DNA of 64,000 nucleotides. Source: Gorsachius magnificus. Taxonomy: Eukaryota > Chordata > Aves > Pelecaniformes > Ardeidae. Both the position numbers and the translations under genes were made by a program. Shown one piece after another: positions 37,521-50,400 of this stretch. Positions within the stretch are counted from its first letter, which is position 1, and each line of letters begins with the position of its first letter. The stretch covers positions 23,594,213 through 23,658,212 of the forward strand of contig CM067089.1 of the NCBI GenBank assembly GCA_034008185.1, in the 5' to 3' direction. The notes beneath the pieces are model-generated. The model did not search any database, was not told where the DNA came from, and saw only the letters and a list, made by a program, of their open reading frames with translations.

Positions 37521-40500
37521 GGTTTTGTTACCAAAATTTAGGCGGGTGTATTCAGTTGCTTTCCACTGAAAAGTAAAGCTAAATCTACTTTACAGCAAAA
37601 CTAATCATGAAACTCAAACTTCTCTGCTATTGAGACAAATTAGAAAAAGACCAGTTACTGTGAATTAATCAGTAACCTATTATTTACTGACATAGCACTG
37701 CAGAATACACAGCCCACATACCAGGACTACCTTATGCACTGTTTTGTTACACATAAGAATTATTTATGTGACCCCTGAAATTTTAAACATAATAATAAGC
37801 AGTAATTTAGAATTGCTAAATGTTCTCTCAGTCACTGATGTACCTGTCTATATAGCATGAAGAACAGCACTAACCTAAAAACTGGATTTGACAGTTCTGG
37901 ACTAGGCTTAAAAAGAACAAAGTTCAAAGGAGAGCCAAAATACCTGACATCTTTTTGCAGATTGGCTAAGCTATAGTACCAAAAGGCTAGGCTTTCTTGC
38001 TTCCAGTTAAGAAGCACTTTCTTGTCATTAGAGCATTAAAAAAAAAGCTGGATTATGTTTCCTTTTTCCACTAGCATACATTTTGCATGTAAGCAGCTGT
38101 TCCTAATCAATAAGTTAGTTATTAGCAATTCATATGACATGAAAATTTATGTCACGGCCTTCTTTCAAAAACTATAAAGACATTTTCCCCACTAGCTCTG
38201 TGCCATAAGCCAGACAGCACTCAATTTGCTGTACCTACAGTGTAGCAACCATGCAATGCCTCCACCATCCACAGCATCTTCCGTTGGCATCAACAGAAGG
38301 TTTGCATAAAGATCAAGGACAGAATATGGCCATTAGACAGTAACTGCATTTCTAGCTGGAAAAGTTAATTCTTGCCTTTGGGATACTCAGCAGGAAAATT
38401 TAAGGTTAACCACCTTTAAAGGCAAGGCTATCTTGAACCTCTGTTTCTTCCCATTCCACTCCTCTGTTTTAACTCCTTCCCATCCCTTCTTAACTGCCAT
38501 CTCTCTTTAGCATCTGATGACGCTGCCTGATCCCTTGGTTTCTTCCCAGGAAGAGAGCTCAGAGCGAATTTTACAGGGTTCAGTGCATAATGTTTCTGCA
38601 TGCTCTGGGTCCTGCCTACACAAAACTGCTCCCTTGCTGAGCACGTCATGGCAGTGAATTTTAGCTAAGGCATTTGGAGCAAAAGTCTAAGAGCAAATAT
38701 GTGGAGGCTGAGGCCAGGCTTCCCAGTGGAAGGTCACCTAACTCTGAAACATCCCTCCATCACTGACAAAGATATCCCACATTTATCATTCTCAAGTTCA
38801 AGTACACTTCAAGGCTGACTTTTTTCTCTCAAGCAAAAATGGAAGAAAAGGCATAGACTCAGGCTGAGGCTTTTTCCCTCTTAGTTTTCTGGAATTTATA
38901 ACTGCTACAAAGTGCAGGGGTAGAAATGAAATTTAAAGGGTGGAAACAAGTTACTCAGCATGATCACTGTTAAGTGATGAGGAGCTTACTTCTACTTGGA
39001 CAGACAGCCAAAGCATCCTGAACAGTATGGGAAGACGGAGGCTACATGTTCTCAGGAAGCTCACACAAACAAGCTCAAGCTGTTTGACCTCTGATGCCCT
39101 TCATGATTTGTGTCTTGAACCACTAGGATCAGGAAAAAGTCTATGACAGTTAAAGATTTAGCCAGTAAAGAGCACTCACATCTCAATGATGAACTTTGTA
39201 GTTCTAAGAGAATGGAGGTTCACCGACTTGCAGAGCGTGCTAGGGCTTATATACTCAAACTTCATGGGGATGACAGGAAGAAGGATAAATACAGAGAAAC
39301 AGAAGATTTAATTTTTTTATATGTAGGTTTTGTAGTTCTCAAATCATCTGTATAGATGAACTTTAGAATTAGATCTAACTGCACCTGAAGATATTTATTG
39401 TAAAGGAAAAACACAATTTGGAAAAAATATGCAGAATTGAAGATATACTAATTTTGCCCAAAGGGCTGTAGTACAATCAAAATCCAGAAAACCTTGCATA
39501 TTAAGTATCATTTAAAAAGTCAACCATAAACACGTGAAAATTTTGCAGTAAGAAAAGCAAACAAAGCAGAACTCTGGAAAATCAGTCAGCCTGTCTAGGA
39601 GTCCACTTATGCACACTATTTCTTTGAATGTAAAACACAGGCTTCAAATGCAGCTGCACCTATTTCATAATTCATATCTTCACCTAACTATAAAGGCAGC
39701 AGAACAGTCTCTGCTTACACACAAGGTATCTGTGACAAACAATCAGTCCTAATTAAGGAAAATACATTATGGACACAATGTTTAGAAAATTAATTGCCTT
39801 TTGGCCTCTGAGAAACAGCACTGATATTCCAATTTGTCCTCATCTTAACATATGTCCATATTTTAACATAACGAACATACTTGGATGCAGGTTTATCACT
39901 TCTTTCAAAAAGGAAAAGAACAGTCACCTTTCAGCTGAAAGTTAGTCTAAAAAATGTTACCTTAAGACTGAACATGCAAGGCACTTTAAATGCAGGTGTT
40001 TCCTCCACCAAAATGTTAACACTTTTAACACTGCTTTTCCACAAACACTGTATTTATAAACAATTCTTTCATTAGAAGTTTTTCTTGAAACAGCTCTAAA
40101 ACAAGCAGTTGAAGATCAAAATTGTGCAATGCGTATCACACGTCTCCCTGGTTTCCAGAGCACGTCAGAGCCAGTGTCTCACACAGAAGTACAGAAGAGT
40201 ACCTCTAAACCTGCAGACAAACCCATGATATGAAAATCTGTAATGTGATCCTAAATTAATTTTAGAGTCCTAAATCAGTGCTGGGTAAGTTTCATATAAT
40301 CATCTGAATGGCTGTATTGTTTCTTTCGTCATGCTAAAGTTTGCTTTAAAGTTGTTGTTTTCATCTTTCCTTCTAAAATAGCCTCCTGCAGCTCTAAGCT
40401 AAGGATCTTCCTGGAGCTTCTATGCGACAGCTGCAGTATCTTAGCCATCTGTTTAATTTATATTTGCTAATGCAGTTCCTGCTGCTTTTTAACTGACAGC

Positions 40501-42261
40501 TTTTTTCTCTCTTATTACCCCCACACGGGAAATCACTGCACTTGCCAAAGTTTCTCTGTAGTCTCAGATGTCAAATCAAGTCTGGTGACAAAAGGTGATG
40601 AATGAGGCTCCTATGCACCTCCCTTTTGTTTTGTTAAAATTATGAAAATCTGTAAGGGGAGGGGGTATGTTTTTTTCTTTAAAGAACAATCATAAACAAA
40701 AAGAAAGGAAGAGGTACAGAAACAAAGAGGGAGAAAGTAAAGAGAAATCATACCCCCTTTCTCTCAACACAGCAAATCTGTACGAAGGTTGAAGCTGGAG
40801 GATCTCCAAGATACCCGCAGAGGCAAAATATCCATTCCATATCCATTCACTAAAGCCATGATTCTACCTCTTCAGTCATCTATCTATGCCCATCTACCAA
40901 GCTTAGGGTTTGGCTGACTACTGACTTTCCCTCACTTGCAACCTCCTAACTTTTCTGGAGTGCTCTGGATCTCAGAAGCCTTCACAAGTCAGTGGGAAGT
41001 GACGGAGCCCCAAGGCCCACATGTTGCAATGCCAGTAGCTAGTGCCATCCTGTAAAGCCTCCTGCAGGAAGGTGCAGGGCCTGCACTCTCTCTGCCATTA
41101 AGAGACACTGGATAAAAGCACAAACTGGCTCCTGAAACAGCAGTCAGGCTTACTTATACAGCAAGCACAGATGTTCCTGTCCCTGTAACTCCCCTAGAGC
41201 ACGATAACAAGAAGATTAAAGAGTCTATCCCTGCTGAAAAGTGACATCAGGTTTAACACTAAATTTTGAAATTTAACATAGATACCCCTGTCCTGCTTAA
41301 ACCATATCAGCTGAATCACAGTTTGCTCTGCAATGCCTGTCCCAGGTGATGCAAAACTGTGTTACGAGGACCACATTTCAGTGACCAGCCCCAGCCCAGA
41401 AACAGGTGACACATTAAACACAAAGAGCTTCAGATAAACCAAACCCAGAAGCATGACCACTCTTACTTTCTAAATTCCCCCTTTCAAAACAATTTTATTA
41501 ACTGCAGAGACACACAGAAACATGAAATGGGCACTTCCCAAAGGGCTGGAAGATGCATGCTTTCTGGTGCCAGAGAGAGCCCAGCACAGCAGCTGATAAG
41601 GAGCTAGCAGGGATACATGTTTGAGGGAATACTTAGGAGACAACAAGTCATAATCTCTTACTACCACTGCTCCCAGAAGGTGATGATGAGAAATTAAATC
41701 TATTGTTCTGACACTCTAGAGTTGGCTCCAGCTTCTAACATCAAAGCAACCCACAGGATGGAACTTGTGACAGCTCCTTATCTTGTGCACCATCATCCCA
41801 TCAAGCTCTGGAGGATTAAGTCACTTGAAGCAAAATGAACATTTCTGCTTTTGAAAGTACAGCAAGCTAGCACCAAAAATAACTACCAGTTCACTCTGGA
41901 GAAGGTTACTGCTTCGTCTTCATACCCCCACTCCTTGAATAATTGTGGTTCAAAAAGTCAATCTTTGAAGAGCATATTGGACAAAGCAGAAAAGCTAAAA
42001 AGATTAACCTAGAACAACCTTAGACCTAACATACTAATAGCCACACCACACATGATCACATTACATCCTTTCCTACTCAGGAGATTTTGCCCAAGAGCCA
42101 GACAAGTCAACTCTTAATTTTCATTCTGCATCTAAGTCTTTCCATCTGTAAATATACATATATGTTGATGTACGTCACTATATATAATATCATTATACAG
42201 CACTATAGACTAAATACCCAGCACAGATTCTAACATTTTTTTAACTCAGTACCAATACCAA

Positions 42262-42286
42262 GGGGGCGATGGGGGGGGGGGGGGGG
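42262..42286 (+). repeat. Poly(G) tract
   Basis: G5-CGAT-G16. The 16-base run sits alone in AT-rich DNA and is likely to be length-polymorphic and error-prone in assemblies. Confidence 0.95.
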
Positions 42287-43537
42287 ATGAAATCTCACCT
42301 CAGGGAGTATACAGGCCTGAAAACCTGAAGAGTCACCACTCAGCTTCAGTTGACCACTTGTACTTTATGGCATTTCATAAGTAACACAATCAAGAAAGCA
42401 TAAAGTATTAAATTATAATAATGTAGACATCGATTAATGTTCCAAATCACCAAAGATTTGTTTCTTATGAGTTTCATCAACATATCGAACCGAAGACCCA
42501 CAAAACACGAGTCCTCTCAGAATGTCTACCATGCTACCCAAACCAAAATTATCTTTTATATCAATTCTTCCTTACCTCAAGAAGCGTTGTGCAGTCTGAG
42601 AAACTGCTGTGTTGTACCAAATGTAGACTTAGTGAAAACACCATGAACCTGGGGAGAGAGAAGTAGTTTTGTATAAATATGTGTACCTGACAGTGTAAGG
42701 CAGTAATATTTTCCAGACTGCATACATTCTCCAGCCAGGGTGTCCGATTCACTTCAGTACCTGAACTACTGCAGTTTTCAGCTCAGGAAATTAAAGTAGA
42801 GCTGATTTTAGTGATTCCTTCAGCCAGGAACAGGGAATAAGTGAACTGACTAGAAATTACCCAAAGTTGAAAATAAAAAGATTAAAGAAGAACTGTAAGT
42901 TACGCATACTGGTCTTATCTTTTTCAGTCAGATTTTTTTATTTTCCTCCTTCTTCCTGGGTTAATAAGAATTATCGATCATTCCTTTGACCAGCATCTGG
43001 TCACAAGCTCCTGAAAGAAAGAGGAGGCTCAGCCATTCACTGTTGCTCAGTCTCTTACACATCGTTATACCTGTTAAGCAGAAAAGCTAAACCAAGGACT
43101 AGGAAGACCAAGGGATTCCAGCTGAAAGGAGAAAAACAGTGCAGAGTGAGGTGCTCTCCTAGGCAAGCAGACATGTCTTGCACAACACGGCATGACACTA
43201 CTGAAGACCTGTAGTACCAAATGTTGCAAAACCGGGTGCAGAAAACAATAACTTCCATGTAAGATGGCAACAGATTTTACAGCTAACAAACTGGGTTAAT
43301 TTCTTCTCTGTAGACTACCACAGCCCAAGGACAGAACAATACTTTTCTATCCCATAGGGGAAAATGCAAGCAAATATTAGCACTGCCTCCCGTGGCAGGT
43401 TACATTATGGTAAGCAGTGTAGTCACGCACACCTCCTTTTGGATACCTTTTCACAATTTGACAACGTAATAGGTAAGGGGGAGAAACCTGACACTTTTTA
43501 CCGGAAGAAAATTTGCTGGGTTTATTGTTTTGTTGGG

Positions 43538-43559
43538 GTTTGTTTGTTTGTTTGTTTTA
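43538..43559 (+). repeat. (GTTT)n microsatellite
   Basis: About four to five units of GTTT/TTTG, slightly interrupted on the left. Confidence 0.9.
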
Positions 43560-43892
43560 TAAAATACCTCTGCTCGGCAACTTCTTAGCACACACAAACC
43601 ACACAGGCCTACAGGCTTTCCTGGAACCGGAAAATAAAAAAGCACCTTTGCCATTCATACTACAGAGATAAAAGATCCTAAACCAAACATACTCGGTTTG
43701 AGGTAAGAAAGCCATTATTCAAGGGTGGATGGATTTAGCAGCAGAGGCAGGTACAGGGTTATCTGCCCTCTCAATCTTTTCCATAAATGTTCTGAACATT
43801 GAGCGTCCCAGGAGAAAACATCTGAACTAAATGCTTTATTCTTAGCTTGGTCAGACACCACTTGATACAGCTTTCAAGCAAGCATTAACAAA

Positions 43893-44425
43893 CTAAGTCA
43901 GCTTTCCGTTTTCCAGGATAGTGGGGGATGGGAATGGCCACATAACAGAAAACCCCGAGCACGCAAAGTCTGCTGCACAGAGGCAGAAGCCCAGCATCTT
44001 TGCACTGCATTTGGCAGCGCCCCAGACTCTGGGAAGACTCTTAGCTGGGGTACAGAGGCAGCCCCGTAAGAAACCCCATCTGACAAATCTCTCAAAGCAG
44101 AAGGGATCAGAGTACCTGTAATATGGAACTCTTTCACCAGTTATCCCTCCTGGAAGTCCAGCAATCATCAGCCCCCCGCCCCAGCCGGCTCCTGAATGCT
44201 CCTCCAGCTCCTCCAAAGCCGCCTTCACAGCACCCCGTGTTCCAGGAGCACAAACCAGAGGCATCAGCAGTAGCTCTGAACAAAACTGGCAAAGGCTCAG
44301 CATGTGAATTACCTCAGGGTCTGAGCCATGCAAAAACCTATGTAACTGCTTCCAAGTCTGAGACTGGGATTTCTGTATGGATAACTTCTTACCTGAATAA
44401 TATACCCATGGAAAATAAAACATCA
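43893..44425 (-). other. GC-rich patch with a 176-codon open frame, unlikely to be coding
   Basis: GC content rises between about 43950 and 44350, with C-rich runs near 44170-44230 on the plus strand. The minus strand is open for 176 codons and the plus strand for 106 codons in the right half. The minus product is rich in C, G, L and W without repeat or domain structure. A plain TTACAG sits inside it on the minus strand near 44117. It is either chance from the GC patch or part of an unrecognised exon. Confidence 0.1.
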
Positions 44426-47400
44426 GCTGTAAAAATTAAATAGAAGAAAAAGGCCAATTTCAGTGCCTACACAGTAACTCAGAGGTCAAAAATTAACCTA
44501 TCACGCTTACAAAGGCTATTTGCAACATCCCCCATATAGTGTTTGAAATCCTGTCCTCTAAAGTTTTGCCCATGTGTATTCCTCTTCCCTTCCCAGCATC
44601 CTCAGGCATTCCCCAAGAGCCACTTCTGCAAAAATTATGAAGATGATACTCGCAAGGAAATCAGTCTTGACTCTCTAGGCTGTCCATTATATGCAAGTAA
44701 CATACTTAGTTAAGCATGACTGTCCATACATACATAGCATTTCAAAACCAAATCATTACAGACCTTAATACTCACCACCCTGAACCTTAACTCTGAGCTC
44801 CAACACATAAGTCACAGCCTTCCCCAAAAAGGGTAATGCTAGTTTACTTTAAGCCCAGAAGCAACAGCTTTCAACAAATTCCAAAGAATTTAGAAGTTTT
44901 ACCTACCGGAAAACCGAGGTTTGTTGTTCATCTGCACTTTAGGTGCCTAGATTTAAAATGAAAAGGCAAATACAGCTGCTCACAGCTGATAAGGCCTCAT
45001 GCTACTGGCATCTATTCATATCCACAATCCAGAGTAACAAACCCACATACTTCAAACAACTGAAGCAACTGTTAGATAAAATACGGAAATGGGAAGATGG
45101 TACTAGAAGCCACCTTCCTTTACTGTGTAAATCCCTTCCCCATAAATCAAGAAAAAGCACATTTGGATTAAGGTAATAAAAGACCTGTACTGTCTCTAAA
45201 GATCAACTGCCAAAGCAGTGAATCTCAAAACCAACTTCCAAGTTAGTACCTGATGGCAACTCCTGATGGCATCTTGTTGGTTCTCACCTGAACGGTGGGG
45301 CCAGCTCCCCCGCCAAGCCAGTTAATGTCTTTTGACTGGGTCAGACACTGTTTTGTGTACAGGCAGCTTCTGCTGCTCAGCCTTGCTCAGGAGCAGAGAC
45401 ATCGCAGGGCGACGTATGGCAGCACGGGTTTAGTGTTTGCGATTAACCTCATGCAATGCCTGATTTGTGGGGTTACAAAGCACAGATGGAAACACAAGTT
45501 TAAGGTCCCAGGAAATAAGGAAGCAGTAATCGGTCCTATGGGGCTAGGCCCAAGAGAGAGCACATATGAGAGAAGACAGAGGAGGACAGAACGAAAGTGT
45601 GTTTCCATCTATAGCCATGCTAGCTTGGCTCAGAGCTGATCTTACTCCTGTAGATGATACTCAGACAACTGAGACTGAAAACCCCTGCGTAAGAGGACGT
45701 CACGACTCACACATGCACAGTTATTATACTGCAGTGAGATAGTTTATAGGAGAAGAAACTGCAGCTTGTCCTGTACTCATCTGCAATCTAATATTGCTCA
45801 GTCAGTTACCCAAAAGCATATTACAGAGGAGGGTTAACAGCTTCAGGGTACAGCTCCACAAGGAGCATAAACCAATGTTAGTGGCTACCAGCAAAAAAAA
45901 GTGGACCCATATCCCTGGCTCTTCATAGCACACCAATCCAAATAACTAGTCCACCAAAAAAATTATTATCAGTCAGTCAGATTTATGAGCTGATCGAATG
46001 CACCCTACAGCTGCCTGACTGAAGGAACTGAAGCAAGACAGAAATGCCGTAACTGTGGCAGATGAGAGCAACACTGACCTTTCCAGGAGAAGCATACTCC
46101 AAGACCACCTTTCACAAACCAGTATCTTTATTATACAGACTAAAGGGGAATGCAGGGGATATAGAGGCTGGCTAGAGAACGTCCTAGTCCATTAGACCGT
46201 ATTTTTGTGTGAGTGTGTGTCTAGTCCTAAACCTCAAGAATCACTATGCAGCTGAGATACTGGTTATTTCCACCTGGACTTTTAAACTGTAAAATGGTAA
46301 CGAACTTTGAGTATGTTCTAGGAGTCAAAACCCTGAACAAGAGTGAAATACAAGCAGTATTTTCAAAAGCTGTCCCTAGTGTGTCCTTCTGTCTCTTCTA
46401 CAGTGTCTCTCTGCTGAAAAAAAAATGTTAACTTTTATTTAAAACAGAAGCAAATGCCACTTTCAGATATCCCTTCCCCTGCTTCCCTCCTACGTTTTGC
46501 TCTACTGATAGATTAAAAAACCAATATCCCAGCTGGGAAAGATCAATACAGAGCCACCAAAGATAACCAGCCTGGGTGGGAAGGTGTGTATTGGTATCAA
46601 GTGCTACAGCTGCAGAACAAGACTGCCAGAGAGGATTCCAGAGGGACAAATCTGAAATAGCCAGCAGCTGGCCTTGAGGCATACACTACACAAATCCATC
46701 CAATTACAAGGGGCACCCCTCACGTTGCCCCCAAATTTGACTCCATCCCACACTAGTCTGCTATTCCCAGTCTTTATGGCAAACTGACATCAAACACCTA
46801 TTCAGAAATCCAAGGTTAGAGGGAATAGTATTTACATTACAGAGATTAATCCTGCTTCTGGTCATACCTCCTGTGCTATATTTTGTTTTATGTTTTTTCA
46901 TTTTTATTTTGTGTTCCAATTTTGGGTTATGGCAATACAACAGGAGCTTCAGTTGCTATGCATAATGCAAACTAAACTAAATAAATAAAAAGTCTCAGCT
47001 CTGGGAATTCAGTGCTCTACATCTATAGATAATGCAAGCACCAATACTATATGCACAATGTTTAGGCACAAAAAAATCAGGCAGAAAATCGGTCTCAGAC
47101 ACCAAGGTAATTTTAAGTGTGAAGCATGTGAAGCATGCCAGATGCAACAGAGTGACTTGGACAGGGATTACAGGCAAAAGCAAACGTAGAGTACCTGAAA
47201 TTGTCACATTTTTTCCAGTCAAACCTTCACAAGTATTTAGCAATTATTCAAATCTCCCCATCCCCGATGAGCAGTAATACTGCACATCCGAGTCTTTTAA
47301 CTAGCAGCTACACAGTTTATGGAGCAGCAGCTCTGCCAGGTGAGGGGAAATGATAGCCTGTTGTGCTGACCTAGCACAGAAACACATTTTGTCTCAGCTG

Positions 47401-50400
47401 GAAATTGTTTTTACACAACCAGTGCTCTCAATACACTAGAAAATAGCTTAGATACCTGATATCATAGATTTTAATATTGTAACGGTGGATATGGCCATCA
47501 AAATCCCCACTGCCTCTCATTCCTCACACACTTAATATGTTGATTTAATTATATGCCTGTAATTCAGTTTACATTTTACAGGAGGCAAAAGGTAGAGAGA
47601 TTCTAGTAAATGACACTTGAGATAAGAGAATGAGCAACTGGAGAGCACGATGCTTATTCTTTGCATATAGACCAGCCTATAATAAAAGAGCTTAAAAATT
47701 CACTTGACCAGAGCTGGTAGGAAGCCTTGGCAAAAGCTAGACTAAAATTAATTTTCCAGACTTTAAGGTTATAAAGGCAACTTGCAAAGTATGAATCGGC
47801 GGAGAGCTGTCTTTGTAAATCCCTGGACAGACAGCTTCAGCCTGCTGCTCTGCTCGGGGCTCTTTCCCCAGCTGCAGTGAGCAGAGCTCTGCCCGTCCCC
47901 ACTGACGGGGCACCAGGCAGCAGGGACAGGAGTGGAGCTGAAGCAAACGAGGGCAGTTCCAGTTCCATGCTGCACCACCTGGGAAAAAGGTCTGAACGGA
48001 AACACAGGCACTAATCACTGAGGAAAAGGTGAAGTAAAACATCCAGCAAACAGAAGGAGGTTTAGAGCTGGATCTTCCTGCAGCTGCCTGTACATAAATA
48101 GCAGCCAGGAGGCTGTAGGGAGAGATAAGAAAATGACAAGCTCTGGCTACTGTTCAGATGAGACAGGAGAAGGGAAAAATTATGGTAGCAGAAGAAAAGT
48201 ACAGCAGGGAAAGACTGCAGGGAGGAACCAACACATTTACAGATGAGGTAAGCAGTAGAAGGAAAGGGGCAGACAGATAAAAGACCCAGGTGACATTGGG
48301 AAAAAATTTCCCAATTTCCACTAAGTGACAACTTGAATGAAACAGGAACAAAAGACAAAAAACAGGGATTACAAATAATAGCCAAATGAAAAATAGTCAA
48401 TTATCCAGCAAATTTTCCTAGTCTTAGTGCAACAATTCGTTACATCAATATTTTAATGTAGAATCAGTAACTTCTCTACATGATTGAGCACTATTTGTCA
48501 AAGATAATGACAGATAACAAGAAAGTTAGAATAACACATTTGACAAATTTATTTTACTTCTCTTCAAACTAGCTGTAGCATGAACTGAGATGTCATTTAA
48601 ACATATTAAACAAGTTAGCTAGCAATCTGTTGCATGGGCTTAATGAGCAATACAGAATTATTCCTTTCCTGTACACCACAGCAGGCATGTCAGTAAGGTG
48701 TTCCTCAGCCCCCCTAGTCGCTGGATACAGAATCACTATCTGCTGATGTTCCTCATGCTGCCATTTTTTTTTGTCCAAAAATACCATGCATGCATAATAT
48801 TAATTCCTAGGCTCAGAGATTCCAGGCACAGGGGCACGACAGACTGCCTGCATCCACGTCTCCTGTGCTACGCAACACACGCCTCAGGACCCGTGATGCT
48901 GTATTGCAACAGTGGCCTGTGGAAGACTGAATAAATCCACTGATGGGAAATTATGGAGTCCAACAGCAGAGGACAACACTGTCACTCTGGAATTCCTTCA
49001 TTTTGCTGCATTTCCAAACCTAACTTATTTTTGAGGCTTAGGGAAGGTATTTCAGAAAGACCACAGATTCAGAAAGCTTGAATTTGAATAAATAATTGAA
49101 GGTGACATTAAATCACATAACATTTGGGTGTTTGCATTTTGCTTTCAGTGTTTATATTTTGTACAATATAAAGGATGGGTCTCGGGTGTGCCAGGCTATT
49201 GCAGAATTCAGAAAGCGTCAATTCAAGAAAGAAAGAATGAGTATGAGAACCAGTTTCCATAATCAAAACCTAAGGCAAAGAGTAAAATCTTCAGAATTTC
49301 CATAGCTAGGGAATTCATGGCGTTCTGCCTCTCTAGAAAAATCTAGACAGTAGCATACTAGTAAATCATGTCAGCAGCAACCTTCAGAATAGCAGAAAAA
49401 AACACTGTAAGAGAACAGTATATACCAGGAAGGATCACTGGATTATAGTAGCCACCACCTAAGCACCAATTTCTGAAGCCAGGAGGTATTTCTAGGTATA
49501 ATAAAGGAAAAAAGTCACCTTAGGTGGTTAATAGTACTGACCACAGTATATTCACGAAAATCTTGGAACCTGTAAAGCATCTGAGTGACAGTTTACAGAA
49601 GAGCTTACTAGGAAGCCAGTATTTTGCAGCTCGGAATCTAAAATGAGTGAGACACTAAAAAATTTTCCAAGAATAATTTAAGCAAAGACCAGATGGAATG
49701 AAGCAGAGAAGCTACCAGATGTGTCCTAATAATAAAATTTATTATTGTTGTTGTTATTAAGTCAGTCCAATCCTCATTAGGGAATACATAAAAATAAAAA
49801 CCCCCGAACAATCAAGTAAAGGCCAGTCTTGGTGGGGGGAAGAGACGGAGGTATTTCAGAGGGCAAAGCGAATCTAAATATATCCATGCCAAAAACTGGA
49901 AGATCTTTTTCAGAAGTTGAAACCTGTCAGAAATACCCAGAAAAACTTTTGATAACCTCTAAAATTATTAGCATAACAATCCTCAGAAACAGAGCGGGAA
50001 AGAAAGATTGGGGATTTCATCTCATGCAAACTCATAAGTAGGTAGCAGTATATTTTTTCCATATGGAAGGTAGTATCTAAATCAAAAAAACCCAGCAGGT
50101 TAACAGGATAAATGGAAATACACCTACAAGCCTTGATGCTGATGGTGTTTCAGCTCCCTTTCCCCATCCCTTCCAAATGGTAACATGAAGCCGATTAGGA
50201 AGCTAATCCCAAACTACAGTATCATTCTGCGTCCCAGTGGACTTCCCCCCTTTTTTCCTCCCTGTATCACTTTCTCTCAACTCCATCTGACATGGGTGAT
50301 GGTAAAAAGAAGCTGCTTCAGTGGTTTATTTTTGAAAAATCTACATTTTTTGCAGTACCCCAGCCAACCAGGTTCAAACCAGGAACTCAAAGTCCTGTGT

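Larger units (their letters stand above)
36511..43892. other. Non-coding stretch, little identified
   Basis: AT-rich DNA holding the 20-bp palindrome (37501-37520), the poly(G) tract and the GTTT microsatellite. Open frames do not exceed 84 codons. A charged 70-codon frame at 39143-39355 is not recognised. Confidence 0.6.

Noticed and set aside
39143..39355. Charged 70-codon frame (RLAERARAYILKLHGDDRKK) as a small protein or exon
   Set aside because: No family recognised and no splice sites flanking it; short enough to be chance.
50360..50400. tRNA/SINE B-box-like word GGTTCAAACC
   Set aside because: No A-box at the right distance and no cloverleaf could be drawn.
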